Below are positions 48,267-59,589 of a DNA stretch of 64,000 nucleotides, one piece after another. The translations under genes and the position numbers were made by a program. Origin of the DNA: Strongylocentrotus droebachiensis (Eukaryota; Echinodermata; Echinoidea; Camarodonta; Strongylocentrotidae); assembly GCA_035222895.1 (NCBI GenBank), contig JAVYIG010007908.1, positions 31,503-95,502 on the forward strand, given 5' to 3'. How positions within the stretch are numbered: the first letter of the stretch is position 1; every line of letters starts with the position of its first letter. The notes under the pieces were generated by a model. The model was not told the DNA's origin, did not search any database, and worked only from the letters and a program-made list of their open reading frames with translations.

Positions 48267-48642
48267 GATCAAGTACATGTAATTTGTGAAATCATGTAAT
48301 GGATCAATTTTATTGTTAACCCTGTGCATCCTGCGTGGGATCAAGTTTATTGTAAAGTCATGTCAGAATCATCTGTCGGATCAATTATTGTGAAAATGTA
48401 TTATGTACAACCAAGTACGTATCAAGTAAAGTGTGAAATCATGTCTCGGATCAAATTCATTTTGAAATTGTGTAGCACAGTCCGATCAAGTACATTTTAG
48501 ACATCAAGAGCATCGAAAAGTATCGATCGGATTCTTTATTTTGTTTAATCATTTATCAGCTAGAGTATTGATGAATTATATTCATGAGATCCAGTATGTT
48601 TGTGATATAACTGATGTGATCAATTACACCATGGTAGATCAA
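48267..48642 (+). repeat. Degenerate GATCAA-periodic repeat in the 3' UTR
   Basis: GATCAA occurs at 48267, 48302, 48339, 48379, 48449, 48484, 48619 and 48637, several spaced 35-40 nt, often as (C)GGATCAAnTT with TGAAATCATGT nearby. It looks like an old, degraded tandem repeat. Confidence 0.45.
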
Positions 48643-49506
48643 ATTAAGTAACTGCATTAGAAGTCATGGATTTGATTTTTGTGGACCATCGATCAGATGT
48701 CGGGATTCATTGAATGACTTTTTGACAACAAGCACTATCAATTTATGTTTGGACAATGAAGTCGTCAAAGACCTTTTTGTATGTGAACATGCATATATTC
48801 ACCTTTTTATGTATTCCTATCTTTAATGTTTTACATGATGTTTTATTGACTTGATCCAGTTGGTAGTAATGTTTGTTTCATATTGAAAGGTTTTAATAGC
48901 GACAAGAAGAGACGTGCCTATTTTGTAGAAGATTTTGATAACATCAGACAAGATAAGCTTGAAGTCTTCACGTATTGATTGTGTATTTGTAGATAATTGA
49001 TAAGCCTTCCTTGCCACGATGATTTGTGTTTCGATCACGTTTTTTGTGTATTTGTATTTTCTCTTTTGACAATCAAGTGTGCTAATTAGTGTTTTATTTT
49101 AGAGAAAAACACTGACTAATTTAGAGGAAGACCCAACTTCATTTAGAAGTTAGGACTTAATTAGGATATAGCTTTATATCATCGTTAAGAGAAATGCATC
49201 ATGAAGTAAATTGTCAACTTGTTTTGGAGAAAGGAAATCTTCAAAACACTAGCTTTGTTGATGTTAACTTTTTCATCAATAGTTGGGTCTATGCTTCATG
49301 AGTTATGACTATTTTATAACAAATTTTTATAAATGAAAAAAGATCTGAATTGAGACATGAATGCATCTGGTGTCCAGTCTTTAGGCAGTATATGCTTACT
49401 GCAAAAGGAGGTCAAGACTTCATGAAGTTTGGTGATATTCTTGTCTCTAACGTTAATTAAAACCTAGATTTATTAAGATTATATTTATGTTAAATGCAAT
49501 CATGTA

Positions 49507-49512
49507 AATAAA
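49507..49512 (+). promoter_or_regulatory. Candidate poly(A) signal AATAAA of teneurin
   Basis: AATAAA is followed about 20 nt on by a GTGTATATG stretch, a usual signal plus GU-rich arrangement. It overlaps TGTAAATA (49503-49510), which fits the Pumilio-binding consensus UGUANAUA. This would give a 3' UTR of about 2.3 kb. Confidence 0.4.
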
Positions 49513-50513
49513 GTCATGATCAACTCGTGTATATGCAATAATTGTCTTAAGATCAAGTGTGCCAAATTTTGTTTTTCTCGTACTGCGTCATACATTAGCT
49601 GTACTATGAATTATGCACATGTGATGTATGTACGAATATTACTGATCAAATGTATTCTAAAAGGGAAATGACTTTTCGCCTTAAAATTCACTCTGAACAA
49701 GTTTATTCTGTGGAATCGTATTATCTGTTCCGTGTTATTCAGATTAAGTGTCACAAAACCAAACTCACATGCTGTGGCTACGATATAAAGATTTTTATGT
49801 ATTTTTTTTTTTAATTGGAAGAGGGATTTTTTTCTTCTGGATAACATAGGGCTACAAACTTATTGATAATTCTGAAAAGGAATGGGACATGAGGTTAGTG
49901 GTTATGCTTTCACACCATACCCACTCATCAAGTTGAGGGAGGTAGAAATTGGAGCATGATGAAATTCTACTTAAATTTTATTATGTATATATGTACTTAT
50001 AATTCATGGTGGATCGCATTTTCAGTAATCCAATTTGAAATGTCCTCCATTCCTGCATCACGTTTTTGAGTCGGGAACTCAATAAGTGTATGAATCTTTT
50101 GACATTTAAGATTTCTAAATAAATCATTACATGGTTTTTTGCTCATGTACTATTGGTTCTGTAAAGCTTTAAATGTGGTTTGTGAAAAAGGGGAAATATA
50201 TGATAAGAAAATAACATGTGTACTTACTACGTAATTTTGTCATCGATTTCCATCCACTTTTGTCTCTGTAATGTCTCACTTAAGTGCATGTAGATGATTA
50301 TAGATCAGTGTGTAATTAATGAGAACATGTGTTTCTTGTTTAAAAGAAAAATGTTATTCATTGATGCTTTTGACGATGTGTATAAACCAACTGCTATGAT
50401 AAATATATTTGTACAAAAAATAGTAGCAAATACTTTGTATAACTATATTAAATGTTTTATAATCAATGAAGTTGATATGTCCTTGTTTCATCCTTTTTCT
50501 GAATATGAAGGAA

Positions 50514-50536
50514 GGGAGAGAGAGAGAGAGAGAGAG
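50514..50536. repeat. (GA)n microsatellite
   Basis: An uninterrupted GA run in the region between the two genes. Confidence 0.95.
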
Positions 50537-51967
50537 ACCAAAAGTGAAGTGGCTTGAGAAAGAAGGCAACAGACAGAAGCGAGGAAGGAGAGATAAATTG
50601 ATGAAAGGAAGGAAAGAAGGAGAAAAGGGGACAAATATAAGAAATAAAAATTGAAAAGGGGATGATTGGAAGAAATAAGAGTAATATAATGTGAAATGGT
50701 CATTTACATTTCTCATTGTGTACAGTTTGGGAAAGAAAATTTTGCAATATAGAAATGTCTTATTATTTGGGAGAGATATATTTCACTTGCTCTTTTCATT
50801 TCTTGCTTATTGTGATGTCCCGAACAGTATGAATATGTTTTAGGCCATAGCCGCTAAAACGTTTTGATTCCTTAAAGAAAGGGGATTGGATGAATTAATA
50901 GACATGCTATGAGACCTCGAGGGGAGGGGAGGACATGTAATATTGACACTGACATATAAATAAAACATAATATGATTCAAGCTGGAAGTGTACAGTAAAA
51001 TTTAAACAAGTTTGTATTTAATAACGTATTTAGTAATTTTAGACACGGCTTTAAAAACTTCATAAAACATAATTCAAATTGTATGTTTGATACTACATAC
51101 AGCTATTAGCTATTAGTAAAAAATATATCATTTTAGACAAATAATTAATATAATTATACATGATATTCATCAATTCAAACAATAAATCGCACCAATATTG
51201 CGGCTATTCACAAATAAAAATGATATTCTTTCTTGTTAAAAGACATGCAATTTATGATAATTTTGGTTATTAACCTTACAAATCCACATTCAAACTAGAC
51301 AATCAGTAGGTCTAATATGGAATGTATGTATACAGGGATACAACGAACAAGGATGATTTTGCACAATCATCTTTTGATATTTTGAATTTTCAAGCTCAAC
51401 TTTTAATATTTATGCATCTGCTGGAAGTCATGTATCGTGTTGAGTAATTAAACAAATACTGATACCTTACAAGTCTATAACCATGATGCTTGACTGCCAA
51501 ACTTGTGATTGATTTCATTCTTGTTATTTCATTTTCACAATCACATTAGGCACGTTGCATTATATAAAATCTCCTGTTGGTTCCAAAGATCTTAATATGA
51601 AATGCTTGCCTGAATGGCTGGCGTTTTTTAACTGCATTTTGCGCTTACCAAAATGAGAATAAAAAGATGATATTTAACAATAATTAATTACTTGGAACTC
51701 TTAGGATAAACTGCCAACTGGTACATTTATGATCTTTGCATCACATTTTTAAAAAACAGCCCCCAAAACTTCTGAAAAATCAACCTAAAGCAATTTCAAT
51801 AGCCGTGTGCTAAAATCACAACGACGCACTATAATCCGGACAAGATTTCTAAGGGATATCCAATAGGGTATTGAAATTGCCCATTGTGTTGAATTTCCAA
51901 AGTCTTTGATAGCAAATGTGCTTTTGCTTTTTTGTTTTTGCCTTTATCTTGGTTGTCAGGAATGAGT

Positions 51968-52073
51968 TCATTGAGTGATCTGCTGTCGTTGGAGTTCTTT
52001 AGATTTCCTGAAGTGTACATCTGTTCCATGTAGCCAGTCCAGGATCCCAAGAACACCATAGTTGTTTGTGAAT
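51968..52073 (-). CDS. FAXDC2: FAXDC2-like last exon with a frameshifted tail
   Basis: Residues 292-326 (FTNNYGVLGILDWLHGTDVH, then FRKSKELQRQQITQ) and TGA at 51968-51970. The paralog at 63 kb continues instead as RHKALFGVKPLNDVIPDN. In the present copy LNELIPDN can still be read, but in another frame (51941-51965), so about 17 nt were lost. Loss of the short tail may or may not matter for activity. Confidence 0.88.
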
Positions 52074-53675
52074 CTGAAAACGACATGAAAACGATTAATA
52101 ATCTATGGTAGATGTTATAGTCTATTGCATTATTACAATCGGATTGATATCGCACCACTGATATCCCACCGCTGCCACATATAAAATATTGAAGAAGAAC
52201 AACATTCAAAAAATAAAAGTGAAGTTCTTCAGTTGACTCTATTAGACTGCATTCATTATGTCGAAGCAAAGAGGGTACTATTTTAACAAAGATTATAAAA
52301 TCTACAGTAGATCATACATTATTGCATAAAATTAAAAGACATCGTCCTACTTCAAGAAATCTGTAGAGAATGTAATTTTGCATAAATACATAGTAGGCGC
52401 TCTGACATTTTTACGGGGGGTATTTTGATAAATGATTAAGTAGCTACTTACTTGAAGTGGTGATAGTCATGATACTCTGGTGAGGGCAGGAAGGGGAGAT
52501 AGTAACCCGAGTGAGTGACAATAGTCACAAAGAGAGTAATCCTAAACCACAGCGAGGTTACAAGCATGTGGGAACCAGCCACGACCGCGCCCAGGGCCAC
52601 GGGGAAGGTGTTGGACAAGAAGTAGTCAAATGGGTGGCTGTAGAGGGACACCATACCAAACGGAGCAGTCCATTCGTGGTGCTTCTTGTGGAAGGTCTTG
52701 TACATCGATGGATGGTGAAGCAATCTGTGAATATACAGGAAGAACAATGAGATGAGAGTGGATGGCTTGACACTAATTTACTGGCAATGGTGAATGATGT
52801 CAATGGTTCTCATGGCAATGGCATATCTGAGCAAAGAGGGATAAGCCATTCTTGGTCAATTAAAACCAGTATAGATACCTTGAAGAGCATTTATCCAAAG
52901 GATATGGCCAAGGAAGCAGGAGCTAAAGAAGAACACATTCTGATACACTACCTCAGGTTCATAAAAGCTACCTACAGTAAATGGATGGATGGACTCTCAC
53001 TATATTAAACAATAATTTGATAAATCTTTTCTTACTAAGACCTCAATCGTGGATGACTTTTGACATTTAATCTTTAAAGAATGACATGAGTTAGAATTTA
53101 AACTTTTAGTTTTTGCAACTTAAATGCAGGTTAATATTACAGTTTTGATCTGTTGGACAAATTGACCGAAGGACCCTGTATTCCTTTTGACCTCTTTTTT
53201 TTCTTCTTCTCAGTAACCTGGAGAAGAGTTGTATCTCACCATCCGAAGGTTATATTCCGCAAGTGGATCGAGTCATTCAATCTCTGATATCAGGAGAAAC
53301 GTGCTTTCACACAAAAATATAAAAACGTAATCAAAGTACACTTTTACAACAACAAAATAGATCTCGATATCTCGTTTAAATATCTTCAGAAGGCATGTGA
53401 TAAAGTTTACCTGTGAGTATAGTAGAAACCGATTTCTTCCACCACAACACAGATAGCCAGCTGATAGAGGGCGGTCTGGAAGGTTGGTAGCTCCTCGACA
53501 GTGACCCCACTTCCTCTCCATCCCGTACTATAATGAAGAGCAACCAGAATAGGAAGACTGTAGATGGTTTGGTTCAGGAATACTGTCCATAGGGCATTCA
53601 GCAACCTACCTGTAGGAATCTAATGATATTAAAAGGTTATTATACTTTCTTTCCCTGTATCTTCTCTCTCTCCCT

Positions 53676-53714
<39 letters not shown>

Positions 53715-56157
53715 CCTCCCTCTCTCTCTCTTTCCCCCTCTCTCTCTCTCTCTGTCTATTTATATATCCGTCTTCGCTGTCTGTCTCTGTCTGTCTGTCC
53801 CCCTCTCTCTCTCTCTCTCTGATAATCAGCACCAGATACGTTTTATCAGACTTTGCTAATCTCTTCTGTCAATATCCATGCATTGATGTCATGCAATGAC
53901 AAAGAATATGCATAATAACAGAGATGGTTGCAATGGTAAACATTTTTGGCCAGTTTCAAACGCACCACATCTGTTACACATATAATTTTGAACATAATGT
54001 TGTGTCCTGAAAGCTTGATCTTTCTGAATTCTGAATCGAGACAATAGAGAAAATCCGGTATGCAGTTATCAATTATAATATGAGCTCCTCCCTGAAAATA
54101 AATAGGAGTATATTTCATGTTATTATACATGAAGATGAAAATATCTTTTTGAAGGGCGCGCTTCTTATCTTTACCTCGGTTTGATCAGCTTGAATTTTTA
54201 GCTTGGTAATGAACTTTGGTTTGCCAGTCAGATCCATGATCAGGAATAAACATCCCACAAACCAATGCTCCAAGACAGAGTAACAATGCAGAACTGAAAA
54301 ATTGCATCAAGAAGAAAGTAAGAACTTTTATCATCAAAGCGATATTTCCGCATTGTTCTAAACTCTAAATCTATGGACCACTGTTTGAAATACAGAACTA
54401 GAGCCTTTCAGAAGGATGGTTAAATAACTTACCAATTTGGGGCAGTGTTAAAATGCCAAGCTGTGTAACATTTCAGTATATGTCTACTTAAGTCGGGCAA
54501 ACTATTTCTTACTCGGAAAAAAATAATACATCTAATGCATATATAAGCACCGTTTGTATTATTATTATTATTAACCCTCGAGACATTCATGAGTCTGGGG
54601 CTCTAACTGTTTTCAACACTGTGCATTTAGGTAGAGGACTTGCCTCTGGCGTTGAAGCTGAAACTGAAATGGAAAGGGTCTGATAAATAATTATAGAGGA
54701 AATAGCTCATTAGATACTCTCTTACATTTACCAGAACAAGCCAAATTAAACTTATGAAGTCAAAATTACTCCTCAAATCAATTTTGTTCTTTTGTATTGT
54801 TTACTTGCCAGAAAATCTCCTATGCAAATACGTTGAAGAACAAAGTGCTTAAACTGATTAGATTGCTTTTTCAAGGGCACTTTGACTTGATAATATTAAT
54901 GATATGCATTTGAGGGCAAAAAAGTTACTACACTGATGAGAGTGTGCATAAGACATCAGACAATGTTATATCTCAAAATTAGAATAAATATATAAAATAG
55001 AATACCATGTAGACAACACATTTGGCAAAAGTTGTGTAAGGGTTCTACAAAATATATTAAGTTAGAACGCCTGCATTACATGGGATCAAAATCAGATCCT
55101 TTAACTTATGTGAGTCTCTGATGATTATGTGTTGTGAATGATTTGCTTCGAAATTGTACTTAAAGATTAGAATTTACACATACGACATACCTAAACCCAT
55201 TTTGACCTGATTTCCTTCGAAATAGTCATAGAAGTGTCCCCATTGTCTTGCTATGAAGTCCCCTGATGAAATCCAGAATGATTGGCCATGGTGAAGGAGA
55301 GAGGTTCGAAAGACCGCACAGACTACAGCTAATGTGACAGCAAGAAGAGATAGAACTGCAGTCGTCATGCTGGCTTCGTACTTCTAAAGATAGAGTTAGA
55401 ATGGTTAATATAGAAGAGTGAGAGAGAGAGAGAGAGAGGGGGAGAGAGAGGGGGTTATAGTGATAACTGTGTCTGTGATATACATAGAGTCACATAAATA
55501 GTGGCGTACGCTGGATTTTTTCAAGGAGGTTGTTTGAAAGGGGGGGGGGGTGGGGTTATGGAGTATCCTTCTTTTTTTTTTAATTGAGGGGGAGGGGGGT
55601 TAACCCCCAAAACACCCCCTGCGTACGCGCCTGCACATAAACATACAAAACAAAAAATGTCCTTGGGTTTTGTTTATTATCCGACAGAGCACGACCGCAA
55701 CTACTTTGGATAAAACTACTCAGGGCAATTTCAGTACCTATTGTATATCCCATAGAAATATTCGGTTTAAATAAGCCTATGTCTGAAACCATTACTTCAG
55801 ACTGTCTGAAATCGCGCATGGGTGACTTCTTGGTCATGGTGTTGGTGTCATATAAAAGAAGAGAAACCGAGCTTTCCAATGAAGTACAAGTTATTGAAAA
55901 AGTATTTTGTGATTCTTGAGTAATTTACCAACTAACAATAGGTTTCCTTTTTCGGAAACACTCTTTATATAAATCGGATAAACCCACATCATAAAACCCA
56001 CTACTCGCGCTTATAGTGGAGGTACGAGTGAGAGGTTCTCTACATAAATCAATAGATATCTTCATTTACAACTTACCTTTGAATTCAACTTATCATCGGG
56101 GACTGTCTTGTCCTTTTCAACATGGCATCCTTTAGTCTCCTTTTGGCGACTAACCAT
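51968..56157 (-). CDS. FAXDC2: FAXDC2-like fatty acid/sterol hydroxylase (complete, 6 exons, 326 aa)
   Basis: A member of the membrane di-iron fatty acid hydroxylase/sterol desaturase superfamily, closest to FAXDC2, an ER protein acting on sterol or lipid substrates; exact substrate unknown here. Exons in coding order (minus strand): 56157-56077, 55383-55191, 54293-54175, 53619-53411, 52724-52452, 52073-51968. Phases agree throughout, and the total of 981 nt includes the stop. Hydrophobic segments are at about 33-52, in 100-110, 140-157 and 235-268. Histidine boxes: HRLLHH (200-205), HKKHH (213-217) and HDYHH (286-290), then YGVLGILDWLHGTD. Human FAXDC2 is about the same length (about 330 aa). 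The C-terminal tail reads RKSKELQRQQITQ-stop and is frameshifted relative to the paralog at 63 kb. Confidence 0.93.
52452..52724 (-). CDS. FAXDC2: FAXDC2-like exon 5: catalytic histidine boxes
   Basis: Residues 201-291, with LLHH, then FHKKHHEWTAPFGMVSLYSH, a hydrophobic pair of helices, and PFLPSPEYHDYHHF. All metal-ligand histidines expected for the family are present. Acceptor TATTCACAG, donor TTCAA|GTAAGT, phase 2 at both ends. Confidence 0.96.
53411..53619 (-). CDS. FAXDC2: FAXDC2-like exon 4: ends in first His box
   Basis: Residues 132-200 (IPTGRLLNALWTVFLNQTIY...VVVEEIGFYYTH). A downstream AG at 53610 would be out of frame, so the acceptor ATTAG at 53620 is chosen. The first histidine box is split across the intron (FYYTH/RLLHH). 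Donor ACAG|GTAAAC, phase 2. Confidence 0.92.
53655..53822. repeat. CT-rich microsatellite tract
   Basis: Long interrupted (CT)n and CTGTCTGT units in the intron between FAXDC2-like exons 3 and 4. The frames on both strands are low-complexity shadows. Confidence 0.9.
54175..54293 (-). CDS. FAXDC2: FAXDC2-like exon 3
   Basis: Residues 92-131 (ending MDLTGKPKFITKLKIQADQT and E). 'D.TGKP.F...KIQ' is a signature of FAXDC2 proteins. Acceptor TTTTCAG, donor CGAG|GTAAAG, phase 0 out. Confidence 0.93.
55191..55383 (-). CDS. FAXDC2: FAXDC2-like exon 2: first membrane segment
   Basis: Residues 28-91. KYEASM precedes a hydrophobic helix (TTAVLSLLAVTLAVVCAVF), then FWISSGDFIARQWGHFYDYF, typical of the family. 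Acceptor TATCTTTAG, donor TTAG|GTATGT, phase 1. Confidence 0.9.
55416..55454. repeat. (GA)n microsatellite
   Basis: GA run with GGG interruptions, just upstream (minus sense) of FAXDC2-like exon 2. Confidence 0.9.
55491..55641. mobile_element. hAT-like MITE (135 bp) with 8-bp target duplication
   Basis: The element at 55499-55633 starts TAGTGGCGTACGCTGG and ends CCTGCGTACGCGCCTG, flanked by CACATAAA on both sides (55491-55498 and 55634-55641). It lies in intron 1 of the FAXDC2-like gene. Confidence 0.8.
56077..56157 (-). CDS. FAXDC2: FAXDC2-like exon 1 (start)
   Basis: Residues 1-27 (MVSRQKETKGCHVEKDKTVP...). The ATG context is CACCATGG, a good Kozak match. Polar and charged, as expected for a cytosolic N-terminus. 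Donor AAAG|GTAAGT, phase 0. Confidence 0.8.
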
Positions 56158-57099
56158 GGTGATATATCATGGATGATTTCTTCAAATTTGTATAAATCTA
56201 AATTGAGAGAGACGATTTGGATATAGTTAATGTTCACTCTTCTTCTTCCAGTATAAGGTTAATCCATCAATGGCGTATCACATCGTACCTTAGAGGTTGT
56301 TGGTTTTTTCAAAACGCAATACATGTTTAATTAATGTTATACCAACTATACAGTCTATATCTACGAGCTCTAGCTGCATTATGTTTCTTGCAATAAATTA
56401 GTGTGTAAGATATGTGGTAAGGCCATATAAGGGATTCATTTAAAACAATTTGTTTACAGCTATTCAACTGTTCTGGTCCATTGCAAAACGATATTGATTT
56501 TCATCTTTTCAACACCACCACAACTGGTATTTGACCTGAACACAAACAGAAATAGGGAATTGAATGAGATCACACGTACGTACAGCAGAAACATCAACAC
56601 ATTCACAATACGAATACACCCAGTCGTACAAGATAGTAATACGGAAAGATATATATCTGTTTACAGTGGTTGTTTCACTGGCCCGTATAGAGTTGTTAAC
56701 GCTATATAGTTCAGTGTCATATTTTGTATAACAGGATCCGCCATAACCGACGCTTATGACTTCTCTGTCTTCAGCACAGCAAAGTTCACATACATTTAAC
56801 ATGGTTATTATTATAACTGAAATTCCCTTCATAACATGAACAAATAATTTACTTACGACTCTGAAACGACGAGACATGACATGTGAGCGATCGACACTTA
56901 TAAAATTGAACCCCTTGTATTGTGCTTTGGACTCGTCACGGACGAGTTCTGTTACATAATAACAAACTTTAAATCGACCTTTGCAACCCTTTGTATGAAT
57001 AGTTGTTGACATCAGGGGCGTCGCCAAAGGGGGGGTGTGGGGGGTGCGACACCCCCACCTGTCAGGATATTGTCGGTAAAATTGCGCTGCCGTCGGGAA

Positions 57100-57440
57100 A
57101 AAGAGAAAAGGGCGAGGGAAAAAAGAGAGGGAAAAAAAGTAAGGGGAAAAAAGAGAGGGAAAAAAAGAGAGGGAAAAAAAGAGAGGGAAAAAAAGAGAGG
57201 GAAAAAAAGAGAGGGAAAAAAGAGAGGGAAAGGGAAAGAAAAAAAAAATAAAAGGAAAAGAAAAGAAAGAAAGGAAAAAAAAGAAAAGAAAAGAGAAGAA
57301 AGAAAGAGAAAAAAGAAAAAGAGGGAGGAGAGGAAAGAAAGAAAAAGAAAGAAAAGAAAGAAAAGAAAAAAAGAAGAAAAAAGAGTGAAAGGGAAACAAT
57401 ATAAACGGGGGATGAAAGAGAGGAGAGAGAGGGAAGGTAA
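57100..57440. repeat. Polypurine tract
   Basis: Units of GGGAAAAAAAGAGA recur about eight times, followed by AAAGAAAAG-rich DNA. The long Phe/Ser/Leu-rich minus-strand frame here is a composition artefact. Confidence 0.9.
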
Positions 57441-57805
57441 GAGTCTAAGATAGGAGGAGTGGGAGTAAAAGAAAGAAGGGGGTTGTTGGGTGAAGTCATC
57501 TCGTCAAGGGAGCAAGAAAGACACGGGTAAATATGTTGCTGTGTCGGGTCAGCTTTGTCGGTATTCTTGTTCGATCCTCGTGTAATATATAAATGCAGAA
57601 GTTTGAAGTCAGTGAGATGTATATTGTCGGTCGACCGACAATAAACATCTCTCCCTACGAACTGTGACTTCTTATCCGCTGTGACGACTTCGAGAGCGAC
57701 TACAACTACAATACTTGTATTTTCTCGAAGTTTCACTTTCCTATAATATCAGCTAAAAAAATCAGAGGTTTAACATTTTCAGGGAAAATAAATTCAAACA
57801 AGGTT

Positions 57806-59215
57806 TAAGAGTCAACAACGGCACGACGAATCGTCTTCCTTTCTCTATATTGTGATGAAACGCTAAAAATTCCGCGCTTCGCGCGGAAGGGGAAACTTCA
57901 TTTAGACGAGTCGAGAACAGTACAACGAATCGTCTTCCTTCTCTAATAATTAAAGGAAACGTCGAAGCTTCCTCGCTTCGCGCAAGAGGGGGAAACTGAA
58001 TTCAGACAAAAATAATAGGACTTTTTTAGAGTCGAAAACGGTACAACGAATCATGTTCTTTCTCTAATAATTTGAAGAAACGTCAAAGCTTTCACGCTTC
58101 GCGTGAGAGGGGGAAACTGCATGATTTCAGATGAATAGGGCTTAATAAGAGTCGAAAACGGCACGATGAATCGTGTTCCTTTCTCTATATTGTGATGAAA
58201 CGCCAAAAATTCTGCGCTTTGCGCGGAAGGGGAAAACTTCATTTAGACGAGTCGAGAACGGTACAACGAATCGTCTTCTTTCTCTAATAATTTAAGGAAA
58301 CGTCAAAGTTTCCGCGCTTCGCACGAGAGGGGAAAACTAAATTCAGACAAAATAATAGGGATTTTTTAGAGTCGATAACGGTACAACGAATCGTGTTCTT
58401 TCTCTAATAATATGAGGAAACGTCAAAGCTTTCGCGCTTCGCGCGAGAGGGGGAAACTGAATTCAGATTAATAAGGCTTATTAAGAGTCGAAAACGGTAC
58501 GACGAATCGTCTTCTTTCTCTAATAATTTAATGCAACGTCAAAACTTCCGCGCGGGGGAAGCTTCATTCAGATAAGGATTAAGAATAGAGAACAGTACAC
58601 CGAATCGTCTGCTTTTTCTCATAATTTAATGAAACGTCGAATCTTCCGCGCTTCGCGCGAGAATGGGAAACTGAATTCAGACAAATAGGGCTTATTAAAA
58701 GTCGAAAACGGTACAACGGATCATGTTCTTTCTCTAATAATTTGAGGAAACGTCAGAGCTTTCACGCTTCGCGCGAGAGGGGGAAACTGCATGAATTCAG
58801 ATGAATAGGGCTTAATAAGAGTCGAAAACGGCACGATGAATCGTCTTCCTTTCTCTATATTGTGATGAAACGCCAAAAATTCTGCGCTTTGCGCGGAAGG
58901 GGAAAACTTCATTTAGACGAGTCGAGAACGGTACAACGAATCGTCTGTTTTTTCTCATAATTTAATGAAACGTCAAAGGAGGGGAGGGGGAACTGAATTC
59001 AGACAAGGATAAACAGTCGAGAATGGTACAGCAAATCGTCTTTATTTAATAACAATTTAATGAAACGTCATAGCTTTCGCGTTTCGCGCGGGAGGGAGGG
59101 GGGGGGGGGACTTCATTCAGCCAAGGATTAACAGTCGAAAACGGTACAATTAATCGTCTTCTTTTCCTAATAATTTAAGGAAACGTCTAAGCTTCCGCGC
59201 TTCGGGCGTTAGGCC
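57806..59215. repeat. Satellite-like tandem array, 13 units of about 95-121 bp
   Basis: Each unit contains GTCGAAAACGGTACAACGAA, TCTTTCTCTAATAATTTAA, an AAACGTCAAAGC motif and usually the small palindrome CGCGCTTCGCGCG. Units start at about 57811, 57910, 58031, 58151, 58251, 58371, 58487, 58585, 58701, 58821, 58921, 59016 and 59134. The block 58031-58260 recurs almost unchanged at 58701-58930 (offset 670). Confidence 0.88.
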
Positions 59216-59589
59216 CATCACCCACACCCCCTAATGAGCGCGCTTTTAAGTGATTCTCTTGCTCACTACCGCCCCTCCCTAAAATAAGATCCTAGCTCCG
59301 CGCCTGCATTAAAATATAGAGCTATGATGCTGACTAAATTGAAGAAATAATTCATATATTTATGTCGTCGAGGAAAATGACCATTTTGCGCATATGCAAG
59401 TACTATAGATAGTCCATAGGAAAAACAATTTAGCCTTCGGCCCCAGGTTTATAGGGTTGAATTTGTAGATATTGGACATTTAATTTTGTCGGTAATTGGT
59501 GGCTAGTTTTGTCGGTAATCGTTGGCCTCTACACCCCCCCACCCCCCCCCCCCCACTGAAAAAGATCTGGCGACGCCCCTGGTTGATAT

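Larger units (their letters stand above)
47194..51967 (+). other. Teneurin 3' UTR and intergenic DNA
   Basis: No coding sequence seen. It is AT-rich, with a GATCAA-rich stretch at 48267-48642, candidate poly(A) signals at 49507, 50118 and 50959, and a GA microsatellite at 50514-50536. The 3' UTR probably runs at least to about 49530. The right part must hold the 3' UTR of the minus-strand hydroxylase; an ATTAAA on that strand lies at 51399-51404. Confidence 0.55.
57005..59589. mobile_element. hAT-like non-autonomous element (2.57 kb) carrying a satellite array
   Basis: The element at 57013-59581 starts CAGGGGCGTCGCCA and ends with its exact reverse complement (14 bp). The flanks GTTGACAT and GTTGATAT (57005-57012; 59582-59589) differ at one base of eight, fitting an aged 8-bp hAT duplication. 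Inside come a purine tract (57100-57440), about 360 bp of unrecognised sequence, the tandem array at 57806-59215, and a right-hand 370 bp with repeated TTTTGTCGGTAAT motifs. No transposase reading frame. Confidence 0.75.

Noticed and set aside
56509..57399. 296-codon minus-strand frame
   Set aside because: It is mostly Phe/Ser/Leu from the polypurine tract and crosses a transposon boundary; no domain.
58051..58912. Two nearly identical 63-codon frames (58051-58242, 58721-58912)
   Set aside because: They are translations of duplicated satellite units, not genes.
57806..59215. Regular repeats suggesting a CRISPR array
   Set aside because: Units are contiguous and similar along their whole length with no unique spacers, in a eukaryotic genome.
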